From an uncultured Prevotellaceae bacterium (GTDB lineage: Bacteria; Bacteroidota; Bacteroidia; Bacteroidales; Bacteroidaceae), in the NCBI GenBank assembly GCA_902768105.1, contig CACXJZ010000043.1, positions 1 through 55,044 on the forward strand: a stretch of 55,044 bases of DNA. The letters are read 5' to 3'. This document shows, piece by piece, positions 17,238-30,491 of this stretch; within the stretch, counting starts at the first letter, position 1, and every line of letters starts with the position of its first letter. The position numbers and the translations under genes are program-made. Under the pieces are notes generated by a model, which ran no database searches, was not told where the DNA came from, and saw only the letters and a program-made list of their open reading frames with translations.

Positions 17238-18878
17238 ATGCTACAAAACCTATTATTAAACATTGACGCAGGCACCATCGACTGGTCGAGGGCACAATTT
17301 GCGCTGACAGCCATCTACCATTGGCTCTTCGTACCCCTCACGCTGGGTCTTGCCGTCATCATGGGCATCGTAGAGACCATCTATTACCGCAAGCGCGATG
17401 ACTTCTGGCTCACCATGTCCAAGTTCTGGCAGCGGCTATTCGGCATCAACTTCGCCATGGGCGTCGCCACAGGCATCATCCTGGAGTTTGAGTTCGGCAC
17501 CAACTGGTCCAACTACTCCTGGTTCGTAGGCGACATCTTCGGCGCACCGCTGGCTGTCGAGGGCATCGTGGCCTTCTTCATGGAATCGACGTTCGTAGCC
17601 GTCATGTTCTTCGGTTGGAAGAAGGTGTCGGCAGGCTTCCACCTCGCCTCTACGTGGCTCACCGGTCTGGGAGCCACCATCTCCGCCTGGTGGATTCTCG
17701 TGGCCAACGCGTGGATGCAGTATCCCGTAGGCTGCGAGTTCAATCCCGACACCATGCGCAACGAGATGGTGTCGTTCCTCGACGTGGCGCTGTCGCCGTT
17801 TGCTGTAGGTAAGTTCTGCCATACGGTGACCTCGGCCTGGATTATCGGTGCAATTTTCGTCGTGGCCGTGTCAGCCTGGTACCTATGGAAACGTCGCGAG
17901 GTTCGTCTGGCCACCGAGAGCATCAAGATTGCTGCTGTGGTGGGTCTCATTGCCTCGCTGATGGCAGCCTTCACCGGTCATATCAGCGGTCAGCAGGTTG
18001 CCAAGGTGCAGCCCATGAAGTTGGCTGCTATGGAGGCACTCTACAACGGTGGTACCGGGCAGGGACTGACGGCTGTGGCGTGGGTCAATCCGCTCTGCCA
18101 GCCTGACTACCGGAACGAGGAGTCTGCCCCGCTGAAGATTGATATTCCCTATGCGCTGAGCATCATGGCCACAGACGACCCACAGGGTTACGTGCCGGGC
18201 ATCATCGACATCCTCCGAGGTGGCTACAAGAATGCCAACGGCGAGGTGGAGCCTTCCATCGACGAGAAGATTCAGCGCGGCCGACAGGCTATTTCTGCGT
18301 TGGCAGCCTACCGTCAGGCGAAGAAAGACGGCGCAGATGAATCCACCATCAACCAATACCTGTCAGCCATCAACCAGAACATGAAGTATTTCGGCTACGG
18401 CTACATCAAGAACAAAGCCGACCTCGTGCCTTTCATCCCAGTCAACTTCTGGGCGTTCCGCATCATGGTCGGCATGGGCTGCCTGTTCATCGTCTTCTTT
18501 GCCGTCATCATCCTGCTGATGTTCAAGATTCCCTATCTGTCGATTATCACGAGCCGCGTGCTGGCAGCCGTTCATCTGTTGCCAGAGACCGAAGCCGACA
18601 GCTATTCCATTGCCCGACTGCCCGCTTGGCACTATTGGGCAGCCATCGCTTTGGTGCCCCTGGCCTACATCGCCTCCGAGAGTGGTTGGCTCGTCGCTGA
18701 GTTCGGCCGTCAGCCGTGGACCATTCAGGACATGCTCCCCACGTGGGTCAGCGTCAGTGACCTGCAGTCCGGTTCGGTCATGCTCACGTTCTTCCTCTTC
18801 CTCATTCTCTTCACCATTCTGCTTGGTGTGGAAATCAGCATCTTACTCAAACAAATCAAGAAAGGACCACAATCATGA
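17238..18878 (+). CDS. cydA: Cytochrome bd ubiquinol/menaquinol oxidase subunit I
   Basis: The 546-residue subunit of the high-affinity terminal oxidase oxidises quinol and reduces O2 to water. Haem ligands can be placed: His28 in AIYHWLFVPLTLG (E. coli His19), His195 in VGKFCHTVTSAWI (His186) and Met410 in FWAFRIMVGMG (Met393). The quinol-binding Q-loop region (about residues 250-390) includes a hydrophilic insertion after GYKNANGEVEPSIDEKIQRG. The gene overlaps cydB by 4 bases. In an otherwise anaerobic organism this enzyme usually serves oxygen scavenging and nanaerobic respiration. Confidence 0.95.
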   Translation: MLQNLLLNIDAGTIDWSRAQFALTAIYHWLFVPLTLGLAVIMGIVETIYYRKRDDFWLTMSKFWQRLFGINFAMGVATGIILEFEFGTNWSNYSWFVGDIFGAPLAVEGIVAFFMESTFVAVMFFGWKKVSAGFHLASTWLTGLGATISAWWILVANAWMQYPVGCEFNPDTMRNEMVSFLDVALSPFAVGKFCHTVTSAWIIGAIFVVAVSAWYLWKRREVRLATESIKIAAVVGLIASLMAAFTGHISGQQVAKVQPMKLAAMEALYNGGTGQGLTAVAWVNPLCQPDYRNEESAPLKIDIPYALSIMATDDPQGYVPGIIDILRGGYKNANGEVEPSIDEKIQRGRQAISALAAYRQAKKDGADESTINQYLSAINQNMKYFGYGYIKNKADLVPFIPVNFWAFRIMVGMGCLFIVFFAVIILLMFKIPYLSIITSRVLAAVHLLPETEADSYSIARLPAWHYWAAIALVPLAYIASESGWLVAEFGRQPWTIQDMLPTWVSVSDLQSGSVMLTFFLFLILFTILLGVEISILLKQIKKGPQS

Positions 18879-20032
18879 CATACGAATTCTTACAGCACTA
18901 CTGGTGCTTCATAGTATCGCTCCTTGGTGCATTATTAGTATTCCTGTTGTTCGTGCAGGGAGCCAACTCCGTAGCCCGCAGCCTGGGCTATACGGAAGAG
19001 GGACGCCGGCTCGTCTATAACTCCACAGGACGCAAGTGGGAGTTCACGTTCACCACGCTCGTCACCTTCGGCGGAGCCTTCTTCGCCTCGTTCCCGCTGT
19101 TCTACAGCACGTCGTTCGGCGGAGCCTACTGGCTGTGGATGATCATCCTCTTCACGTTCGTGGTCCAGGCCGTCAGCTACGAGTTCCAGAACAAACTCGG
19201 CAACTTCCTCGGCCCCAAGACTTTCCAGTTCTGCCTGACGCTCAACGGCATCGTGGGCCCGCTGCTCCTTGGCGGCGCCGTAGCCACGTTCTACGAAGGC
19301 TCGAACTTCGTTATCGCCAAGGATAACATGCTTACTCCCCTCCTTTTGGAGGGGCAGGGGGAGGCTATCTCCTCCTGGGCCAACGCCTCTCACGGTCTTG
19401 ATGCCTTGCTCAACCCCTGGGTGCTCGTCTTCGGCTTTGCCGTCGTATTCCTTGCCCGCGTGCTGGGCATCCTCTACGTCATGAACAACGTCAACGACGA
19501 GGACATCCGTTCGCGCGGCTCTGTGCGCCTCATCGGTGCTGCCGTGCCGTTCCTCATTCTCTTCGTGGCCTACCTCGTCCACCTGCTGCTGAAGGACGGT
19601 TTTGCCGTCAACCCCGCTACGGGCGAGGTCTTCATGGAGCCTAACAAGTACCTGCACAACCTGCTCCAGATGTGGTATCTGCTCATCTTATTATTAATAG
19701 GTGTGGTACTCGTGCTCTACGGCATCGGAAAGACTGTCTGGTCCAAGGATTACAACAGCGGCATCTGGCCTGCCGGCATCGGCACCGTGCTCACCGTGCT
19801 CGCCCTGCTGCTCTGCTCGGCGTGGAACAACACCGCCTACTACCCCTCGACGGCCGACCTGCAGTCGTCGCTGACGCTGCAGAACTCGTGCAGCAGTGAG
19901 TTCACCCTGCGCACTATGTTCTACGTCTCGCTGCTCGTTCCCTTCGTGCTTGCCTACATTGTCTATGCCTGGCGAGCCATCGACAAGAAGAAGCTCGACC
20001 GCCAGGAAATTCACGACGACCACGCCTACTAA
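18875..20032 (+). CDS. cydB: Cytochrome bd oxidase subunit II
   Basis: The 385-residue polytopic partner of CydA begins TYEFLQHYWCFIVSLLGALLVFLLF and contains the family words GRKWEFTFTTLVTFGGAFFASFPLFYSTSFGGAYWLWM. Residues about 154-164 (LTPLLLEGQGE) come from a REP-like palindrome at 19335-19365 and lie in a loop between helices. The remaining helices keep the usual order, so the subunit should still assemble. Confidence 0.93.
   Translation: MTYEFLQHYWCFIVSLLGALLVFLLFVQGANSVARSLGYTEEGRRLVYNSTGRKWEFTFTTLVTFGGAFFASFPLFYSTSFGGAYWLWMIILFTFVVQAVSYEFQNKLGNFLGPKTFQFCLTLNGIVGPLLLGGAVATFYEGSNFVIAKDNMLTPLLLEGQGEAISSWANASHGLDALLNPWVLVFGFAVVFLARVLGILYVMNNVNDEDIRSRGSVRLIGAAVPFLILFVAYLVHLLLKDGFAVNPATGEVFMEPNKYLHNLLQMWYLLILLLIGVVLVLYGIGKTVWSKDYNSGIWPAGIGTVLTVLALLLCSAWNNTAYYPSTADLQSSLTLQNSCSSEFTLRTMFYVSLLVPFVLAYIVYAWRAIDKKKLDRQEIHDDHAY
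19335..19365 (+). repeat. REP-like palindrome inside cydB, in frame
   Basis: CTCCCCTCC-TTTT-GGAGGGG followed by CAGGGGGAGGC. It is translated as TPLLLEGQGE in a loop of CydB. It is one of about a dozen copies of this palindrome family in the window. Confidence 0.8.
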
Positions 20033-20051
20033 AAACGGCACCCTCGCACCA

Positions 20052-20218
20052 GTGAAACACAATGATGCATCCGTTGTAACACGAACGTTCATGGGAGGGG
20101 ATGAAGAGATAGGTGCCATGAAAGGGACGGATAGGTACGACCTTTCGATTGTTTGCGTACGCGCAAACGACCATTCGCGTACGCGCAAACAACCGTTTGC
20201 GTAGGCGCAAAAGCTGAA
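20052..20218. repeat. 22-base-period palindromic array A
   Basis: The best units are GTTTGCGTACGCGCAAAC (20151-20168), ATTCGCGTACGCGCAAAC (20173-20190) and GTTTGCGTAGGCGCAAAA (20195-20212), exactly 22 bases apart. Each is an 18-base near-palindrome with a 4-base spacer. The same period continues leftwards in weaker form: GTACG at 20135, 20157 and 20179; ATAGGT at 20109 and 20131; AACAC at 20056 and 20078. The array fills the gap between the convergent ends of cydB and the beta-galactosidase gene. Confidence 0.85.
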
Positions 20219-20270
20219 CGCAAAAACGACAAGGGCAACTCATCCTCCTTTTTCTTGAAACCACCAAACG

Positions 20271-25002
<4,732 letters not shown>

Positions 25003-25022
25003 CGTTTTTAGGTTTTCGCGCA

Positions 25023-25030
25023 CAAAGATA
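25023..25030 (-). promoter_or_regulatory. -7 box of the fucosidase/beta-galactosidase operon
   Basis: CAAAGATA on the plus strand is TATCTTTG on the minus strand, about 20 bases before the fucosidase ATG. The -33 area overlaps the GGTAAAAA microsatellite. Confidence 0.6.
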
Positions 25031-25032
25031 CG

Positions 25033-25121
25033 AAAAAAGGTAAAAAGGTAAAAAGGTAAAAAAGTAAAAAAAGTTAAGCGGCAGCAAATTCTCTCCTCTT
25101 TCCTCTTTTTTTGTACTTTTG
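25033..25121 (+). promoter_or_regulatory. Upstream core element plus promoter, copy 1
   Basis: An A-rich microsatellite (GGTAAAAA units, 25038-25072) is followed by the core GTTAAGCGGCAGCAAATTCT (25073-25092), a pyrimidine-rich tract (CTCCTCTTTCCTC) and the -7 box TACTTTTG (25114-25121). The same order and orientation occur upstream of 26561 (minus) and 52661 (plus). Confidence 0.75.
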
Positions 25122-25150
25122 CAGGCAAAACCATAAAACAAAGAATAATC

Positions 25151-25675
25151 ATGGAATTGAACGAACTGCAGAAAGACTGCGCGCGCAGACAGAAACGAGG
25201 ATTGCACTTCATCCTGGCATCCATCGTGATTTGGGGGCTGATACTCGCCGTACAGCTCACCAATCTGACAACGGAACAGAAAAACCTGGCGGTGTTCTGC
25301 TGCTCCGCCGTACTGTTTCCCCTGGCATGGGGATTGTCAAAAATGCTGAAGATTGACTTCGAGGGAAAGGGTAACCCGCTCACGAAGGCTGGAATCCTGT
25401 TCAGCATCAACCAGATGCTCTACATTCTGATTGCCATGTGGGTGTATGCGGCTGTACCAGAGAAGATGGTAATGGTCTATGCCATGATTTTCGGCGCTCA
25501 CCTTATGCCGTTCTCATGGCTCTACCAGTCGAATAGCTACATGGTGTTCTCCATCATCGTCCCCATCGCGTCGCTCATTCTGGGGCTGATGTACCCGCCC
25601 TACGTGCTGGCCGCCATCATGATGGTCATAGAGGCTGTGTTCTCTGCATGTCTGTTCAGGGAGTGCGCCAAATAG
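25151..25675 (+). CDS. Small polytopic membrane protein (DUF7010-like)
   Basis: The 174-residue protein starts with a short charged N-terminus (MELNELQKDCARRQKRG) and then has about five to six hydrophobic helices with few charged residues in between. It resembles the DUF7010 type of conserved membrane protein; function is unknown. It is the only gene behind the core-element promoter at 25033-25121. Its 3' end overlaps the 3' end of the CDF exporter gene by 20 bases, tail to tail. Confidence 0.7.
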   Translation: MELNELQKDCARRQKRGLHFILASIVIWGLILAVQLTNLTTEQKNLAVFCCSAVLFPLAWGLSKMLKIDFEGKGNPLTKAGILFSINQMLYILIAMWVYAAVPEKMVMVYAMIFGAHLMPFSWLYQSNSYMVFSIIVPIASLILGLMYPPYVLAAIMMVIEAVFSACLFRECAK

Positions 25676-26561
25676 ACTGTTTCGGCTCTACATGAACGGC
25701 AATATGCGTCTCGGGGCCGTAGTGCTGCTTCAGCAGGCGCTCCACCTCGGAGGCTTTGTCGTGAGCCTCGTGCAGAGTGACATTGCCGTCCATGAGAATG
25801 TGTAGCTCGATAGCGTAGTGGTTGCCGATGCGGCGCGTGCGGAGGTCGTGGGGCTCGGCGATACCGTCAACGGAGGCTGCCAACTGCAGAATCTCCGTCT
25901 CCACCTCGTCGGGCAGCGAACGCTCCATGAGGTCGCCAATGCCGTCGCGCAGCAACGACACCGCAACCTTGGCAATAAACAAGCCCACAACAACAGATGC
26001 CACAGGGTCGAGCACCGTCCAGCGCTGTCCTAAAAAGATGGCACCACCAATACCTGCAGAAGTGCCTATGGACGAGAGCGAATCACTACGATGATGCCAA
26101 GCGTTAGCTTCGAGAGCCTGCGACTGGAGCTGGCGTGCCTTGACCATCGAGTAGCGATAGACCGCCTCCTTGAGCACCACTGATACGACGGCTGCGCAAA
26201 GCGCCAGCAGACCGGGAGCCTCCAGCTGTGCCCCGCCAGCCCATTGCACAATCTTCGTCACTCCACTATAGATGATTCCCATCGCGACAATCAGCAGCGC
26301 CACACCAATGAAGGTCATTGCCAAGGTCTCATATTTACCGTGTCCGTAGTCGTGCGACTTGTCTTTGGGCTTGCTGCTTATGCGGACAAAGACAAGCACG
26401 ATGACATCGGTCACGAAGTCGCTGAGCGAGTGGACGGCATCGGCCACCATTGCAGCACTGCCTGCCACAATGCCTGCCACAAACTTGAAGAGCAGCAGTA
26501 CCACGTTGACTGCTCCGCCCACAAGCGTCACCTTATATATTTCGCGTTGTCTATTTACCAT
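25656..26561 (-). CDS. Cation diffusion facilitator (CDF) metal exporter
   Basis: The 301-residue inner-membrane antiporter has five to six helices and a cytoplasmic C-terminal domain. CDF marks include MVADAVHSLSDFVTDV (HxxxD metal site in TM2) and KSHDYGHGKYETLAM before TM3. It exports divalent metal ions such as Zn, Fe or Mn; the ion cannot be fixed from sequence. The start was set at ATG 26561, because a longer reading to 26573 enters the -7 box (26571-26578). The ATG follows that box by only 9 bases. It diverges from a His/Cys-rich peptide and a TonB receptor. Confidence 0.88.
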   Translation of the reverse strand: MVNRQREIYKVTLVGGAVNVVLLLFKFVAGIVAGSAAMVADAVHSLSDFVTDVIVLVFVRISSKPKDKSHDYGHGKYETLAMTFIGVALLIVAMGIIYSGVTKIVQWAGGAQLEAPGLLALCAAVVSVVLKEAVYRYSMVKARQLQSQALEANAWHHRSDSLSSIGTSAGIGGAIFLGQRWTVLDPVASVVVGLFIAKVAVSLLRDGIGDLMERSLPDEVETEILQLAASVDGIAEPHDLRTRRIGNHYAIELHILMDGNVTLHEAHDKASEVERLLKQHYGPETHIAVHVEPKQSIWRTP

Positions 26562-26570
26562 TTCGCGATG

Positions 26571-26640
26571 CAAAGATACGAAAAAGAGGATAGAGGAGAG
26601 AGAAGGGAGGAGAGAATTTGCAGCCGCTTAACCATTTTTA
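26571..26640 (-). promoter_or_regulatory. Upstream core element plus promoter, copy 2
   Basis: Read on the minus strand: TGTAAAAA-type repeats, then GTTAAGCGGCTGCAAATTCT (26632-26613), a C/T-rich tract, and the -7 box TATCTTTG (26578-26571) of the CDF gene. One base of the core differs from copy 1. Confidence 0.75.
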
Positions 26641-26674
26641 CATTTTTACTTTTTTACATTTTTGAATTTTATAC

Positions 26675-26682
26675 TACCTTTG
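26675..26682 (+). promoter_or_regulatory. -7 box for the His/Cys-rich peptide and TonB receptor
   Basis: TACCTTTG is followed after 8 bases by ATG 26691. The downstream words CACGCGAAATGG nearly match CATCGCGAAATGG after the divergent promoter of the CDF gene, so both transcripts start almost at their ATG. Confidence 0.65.
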
Positions 26683-26690
26683 CACGCGAA

Positions 26691-27035
26691 ATGGAACTGA
26701 AACGAAGATTATACGCTGGAATACTTGCAATTATTTTGCTATCCACACTCATGCTGACTGCCCTGCATACGCATGAGACGGTAGCAGTTGCTGAAGACTC
26801 CTGCGTGGATTGCATCACCCACCAGCCGCATGCCGGTCACCTGACGGTTTCAACCACTACGCTGACCGATTGTGTGCTCTGTCAGTTCTTCTCGCTACAA
26901 TATCTTGAGACTGCAGTTACGACACTGGTTGCTACTGCCTGTCTCGTTTTTCTGACGTGCCGCACGAATACCGTATCATGTCCGACGCGTCCACAAACTC
27001 ATCATGCTTCACGTGCTCCACCGTTTTGTTTTTGA
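26691..27035 (+). CDS. Small His/Cys-rich membrane-linked protein before the TonB receptor
   Basis: The 114-residue protein starts at ATG 26691; a longer upstream frame crosses the promoter. It has an N-terminal helix (about 8-24), then potential metal ligands: HTHE, CVDCITHQPHAGH and CVLCQF, and a second hydrophobic segment (about 73-92). It resembles the small DUF2946-like proteins encoded before metal-related TonB receptors. Metal binding is inferred from the Cys/His pairs. It precedes the receptor by 42 bases. Confidence 0.65.
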   Translation: MELKRRLYAGILAIILLSTLMLTALHTHETVAVAEDSCVDCITHQPHAGHLTVSTTTLTDCVLCQFFSLQYLETAVTTLVATACLVFLTCRTNTVSCPTRPQTHHASRAPPFCF

Positions 27036-27077
27036 TTAATCTATCTGTAATTATCATTAACAAAACAAAATAGCACA

Positions 27078-29267
27078 ATGACAAAAAAATATTTTTTTCT
27101 GCCATTGCTTGCCGTTTCAGTAAGCATGGCAGCACAGAACGTGGGCGACACGGCCGACGTATTTTATCAACATCTGGAACTGAACGAAGTAGTAGTAACC
27201 GGACTGACTGGAGAGACACGACTGAGTCACTCACCGGCACCTGTCAGCATCATTTCGAGCCGCGACCTCCACTCGACAGCAGCCACCAACCTCATTGATG
27301 CCATCAGCCGGCAGCCTGGCGTGGCACAGATTACTACAGGCAGCGGAATAGCAAAGCCCGTCATCCGCGGACTGGGCTATAACCGCATTGTAACCATTAG
27401 TGACGGGGTGAGACAAGAAGGACAGCAATGGGGCGACGAACACGGCATAGAGATAGACCCCGAAGCCGTCAGCTCCGTAGAGATACTGAAGGGACCAGCA
27501 TCGCTGATGTATGGCTCGGACGCAATGGCTGGCGTGCTGCTTTTCCACCCGGCACGCATCGCACCAATGGGCACGCTGCAAGGCTCGGTCAGCTCGGAGT
27601 ACCAGACGAACAACGGACTGTTCGGCTACTCGCTCAACATGGCAGGCAACCACGACGGCTTCGTATGGAACGCACGATGGAGCCAGAAGCTGGCACATCA
27701 GTACAAGAACAACCACGACGGCTACGTGCCTGGCACACAATTCCGCGAGGAGGCGCTGAGTACCATGCTCGGACTGAACAAACGGTGGGGCTACAGCCAC
27801 CTGACGCTGGGATACTATCACCTGAAGCCGGGAATAACAGCCCCACTAGACCTCCCCGAAGGGGGAGGCTCACCTACGGAGCCCGCAGGAAAGTCCCTCC
27901 TTTTGGAGGGATTTAGGGAGGCTTCCTACTCTATTCCCCTGCCCTTCCAGCATGTGCGTCACTACAAGGCCATCTGGGACAACTCGCTGTGGATAGGCGA
28001 GAACCGTCTGCGTGCCACATTCGGCTATCAGCAGAACCAACGACAGGAGTATGAGGAAAGTGAAGACGAGTATGAGCTGTACTTCCGGCTCCACACGCTG
28101 ACGTACGACGTACGCTATCTCGTAGATGACCTTGCAGGATGGAAACTGGCGGCTGGCGTAGGAGGTATGTGGCAACGCTCACAAAACCTCGGCGAGGAGG
28201 TGCTAATACCAGCCTACCGACTGCTGGATGCCGGCATTTTCATGACTGCAGCCCACGACCTCGGCCCTATACATGTAGAGGGCGGCATACGCTTCGACCG
28301 ACGCATGTTGCACAGCTACGCTCTCGAAGAGGATGGCGAGGAGCGATTCACCGACTTCAAACGTAACTTCAACGGACTGACGGGAAGCATCGGTGCCGTA
28401 TGGCAGGCTACACCCAAACTGAACATACGACTGAACATAGCCCGAGGATTCCGGGCACCGAACATGAGCGAACTGGGATCAAACGGTGAGCACGAAGGCA
28501 CCAATCGCTACGAACGGGGTAACCACGACCTGAAGTCGGAACATAGTCTGCAGGCAGACCTCGGAATAGACTTCTCGTCAGACTACGTCTCTGCACAGGT
28601 AGCACTCTTTGCCAACCGCATCAGCAACTATATCTATGCTGTCAGGGATTTGAGCGAGGAAGAGACCGGATGGATGGAGGAAGGGCTGCATTTCTATCGT
28701 TATACACAGGGCGACGCACGGCTATTGGGCTTTGAGGCCTGCGTAGATGTGCACCCCATACACCAGCTGCACTTTGAAAACACCTTTTCGTTTGTCGATG
28801 CCCAACAACTGCACCAGCCCGAAGAGACACGCTATCTGCCCATGACGCCTGCCCCTCGGTGGACGTCGGAGCTAAAGTATGAGCTGACGCATCACAATTC
28901 GGGGTACGAGGTACGAGGTTCGAGGTACGAATATGCCCAAAGCTCAAAGTTCAACCTTTGCAACGCATACGTCAGCCTGCTCATGGAGTGCAACCTGGCA
29001 CAGAACCACTACTACATGGCAGACGACACGGAAACTCGCACACCGGCATACGCCCTGTGGGACCTGTCGGCAGGCACTGACCTGCACTGGCACCGCCGTC
29101 ACATTGCCTCTGTGCACCTGACGCTACAAAACGTGTTTGACCGTGTATATCAGAATCACCTGTCGCGTCTCAAATATATTGACTACGCAACAGGTGATGG
29201 AAGAAGAGGATATAGCGGGATGGGAAGGAACTTCTGCATACGCGTCACGTTCCCCATCAGCTTATAA
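27078..29267 (+). CDS. TonB-dependent outer membrane receptor (probable metal or metal-chelate)
   Basis: The 729-residue protein has a signal peptide (near MAAQN). A plug domain follows (about 30-150: VVVTGLTGETRLSHSPAPVSII, then VRGLGYNR-like VIRGLGYNRIVTISDG and VEILKGPASLMYGSDAMAGV), then a 22-strand barrel with GFRAPNMSELG and a C-terminal aromatic-rich end (NFCIRVTFPISL). No carboxypeptidase-like N-terminal extension is present, unlike SusC proteins. The neighbouring metal exporter and His/Cys peptide favour a metal substrate; zinc is one option. Residues about 255-282 come from an 83-base repeat element, and about 609-620 (GYEVRGSRYEYA) from an 8-base repeat, both probably in loops. Confidence 0.88.
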   Translation: MTKKYFFLPLLAVSVSMAAQNVGDTADVFYQHLELNEVVVTGLTGETRLSHSPAPVSIISSRDLHSTAATNLIDAISRQPGVAQITTGSGIAKPVIRGLGYNRIVTISDGVRQEGQQWGDEHGIEIDPEAVSSVEILKGPASLMYGSDAMAGVLLFHPARIAPMGTLQGSVSSEYQTNNGLFGYSLNMAGNHDGFVWNARWSQKLAHQYKNNHDGYVPGTQFREEALSTMLGLNKRWGYSHLTLGYYHLKPGITAPLDLPEGGGSPTEPAGKSLLLEGFREASYSIPLPFQHVRHYKAIWDNSLWIGENRLRATFGYQQNQRQEYEESEDEYELYFRLHTLTYDVRYLVDDLAGWKLAAGVGGMWQRSQNLGEEVLIPAYRLLDAGIFMTAAHDLGPIHVEGGIRFDRRMLHSYALEEDGEERFTDFKRNFNGLTGSIGAVWQATPKLNIRLNIARGFRAPNMSELGSNGEHEGTNRYERGNHDLKSEHSLQADLGIDFSSDYVSAQVALFANRISNYIYAVRDLSEEETGWMEEGLHFYRYTQGDARLLGFEACVDVHPIHQLHFENTFSFVDAQQLHQPEETRYLPMTPAPRWTSELKYELTHHNSGYEVRGSRYEYAQSSKFNLCNAYVSLLMECNLAQNHYYMADDTETRTPAYALWDLSAGTDLHWHRRHIASVHLTLQNVFDRVYQNHLSRLKYIDYATGDGRRGYSGMGRNFCIRVTFPISL
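27840..27922 (+). repeat. 83-base REPIN-like element inside the TonB receptor gene
   Basis: Two hairpins (CCTCCCC-gaa-GGGGGAGG and TCCCTCC-TTTT-GGAGGGA) flank a short linker. It aligns without gaps to the element at 46380-46462 (minus strand) in the sigma factor gene, with about 8 mismatches over 83 bases by eye. The encoded peptides are nearly the same: APLDLPEGGGS and GKSLLLEGFREA. Confidence 0.9.
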
Positions 29268-29271
29268 TTTT

Positions 29272-29871
29272 TTATAGGCCGAAGAGCACCTTCAGACCGC
29301 CGTCAACGCCCGAGAAGCCCATAAAGGCCAACGAGAGCAGACCGGCTGCCACGAGCACGATGGCTGTCCCACGCATTCCCTTGGGAATGTCGGACAGCTC
29401 CATCTGCTCACGCATCCCAGCAAACACCGTCAGCGCCAAGCCAAAGCCGATGGCCGTAGAGAAAGCATAGACAATGGACTGCACGAGGTCAAAGTCTTTC
29501 TGGATAACGAGGATGGCTACACCCAGCACGGCGCAGTTGGTCGTGATGAGCGGCAGGAAGATGCCCAACGCCTGATAGAGTGCGGGCGACACTTTCTTGA
29601 GGATAATCTCTACCATCTGCACCAACGAGGCGATGACAAGGATGAACGCGATGGTCTGCAGGTACTGCAGGCCAAACTGGTCGAGCACGAACTTCTGCAC
29701 CAGGTAGGTAACGATGGTGGCCAGCGTGAGCACAAAGGCAACAGCTGCAGACATACCCAGCGAAGTGCTTACCTTCTTCGACACGCCGAGGAACGGGCAG
29801 ATGCCGAGGAATTGCGACAGGATGATATTGTTGACGAATATCGCGCTGATGAAAATTAATACGTATTCCAT
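29272..29871 (-). CDS. rnfA: Rnf complex subunit RnfA
   Basis: The 199-residue integral membrane protein has six helices. Family words are NNIILSQFLGICPFLGVSKKV and ITTNCAVLGVAILV. RnfA and RnfE form the inverted-topology pair of the ion-pumping Rnf complex, which couples ferredoxin:NAD+ electron transfer to Na+ or H+ movement. It is last in the operon; its stop lies 4 bases from the convergent TonB receptor stop. Confidence 0.95.
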   Translation of the reverse strand: MEYVLIFISAIFVNNIILSQFLGICPFLGVSKKVSTSLGMSAAVAFVLTLATIVTYLVQKFVLDQFGLQYLQTIAFILVIASLVQMVEIILKKVSPALYQALGIFLPLITTNCAVLGVAILVIQKDFDLVQSIVYAFSTAIGFGLALTVFAGMREQMELSDIPKGMRGTAIVLVAAGLLSLAFMGFSGVDGGLKVLFGL

Positions 29872-29906
29872 AATTTCTTGTTTTAATTAGGATTTCCTAG
29901 GATTAT

Positions 29907-30491
29907 CTAGGCTTTCCTAAGTTTATTGACTATCGCAACGAGGAATCCCAAAGTGATGAAGGCTCCCGGAGGCAGCACGAAGAGCAGGATGTTGTAGGTC
30001 TCGGGCAGCAGCGTAAAGCCAAAGATGCTGCCGGCACCCAGCACCTCGCGACAGATGCCGAGGAGCGTCAGACCCAACGTAAAGCCTAAGCCGATGCCAA
30101 GGCCGTCAAACAGGGATGCAACGGGCGACTGCTTAGCTGCGAAAGCCTCAGCACGACCGAGAATGACACAGTTTACCACAATGAGCGGGATAAACAGGCC
30201 CAGCGATGCGTCGATGTCAGGTAGGTAGGCTTTGATAACCAGTTGCAGGATAGTAACAAACGCTGCAATGACAACGATGAACACAGGGATACGCACCTTG
30301 TCGGGCGTCACACTCTTCAGACAAGAAATCACAACGTTCGTGCAGATGAGCACGGCCATCGTAGCCAGACCCATCGACAGGCCGTTCATGGCACTGGTCG
30401 TAGTGGCCAGCGTAGGACACATACCAAGCATCAGGACGAACGTGGGGTTCTCCTTGACGATGCCGTTCTTGATGATATCAATATAATTCAT
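29907..30491 (-). CDS. rnfE: Rnf complex subunit RnfE
   Basis: The 194-residue integral membrane protein is a paralogue of RnfA. Words typical of RnfE/NqrD are NPTFVLMLGMCPTLATTTSAMNGL and FIPLIVVNCVILGRAEAFA. It overlaps the end of rnfG by 4 bases and precedes rnfA by 35. Confidence 0.95.
   Translation of the reverse strand: MNYIDIIKNGIVKENPTFVLMLGMCPTLATTTSAMNGLSMGLATMAVLICTNVVISCLKSVTPDKVRIPVFIVVIAAFVTILQLVIKAYLPDIDASLGLFIPLIVVNCVILGRAEAFAAKQSPVASLFDGLGIGLGFTLGLTLLGICREVLGAGSIFGFTLLPETYNILLFVLPPGAFITLGFLVAIVNKLRKA

Noticed and set aside
20052-20218. Array A as a CRISPR array
   Set aside because: Units are only 22 bases with no unique spacers between identical repeats, and no cas genes are present.
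27840-27922. Opposite orientation of the linker between the two 83-base copies
   Set aside because: A first impression of inverted linkers was not upheld: the two copies align directly over the whole length with only a few mismatches.
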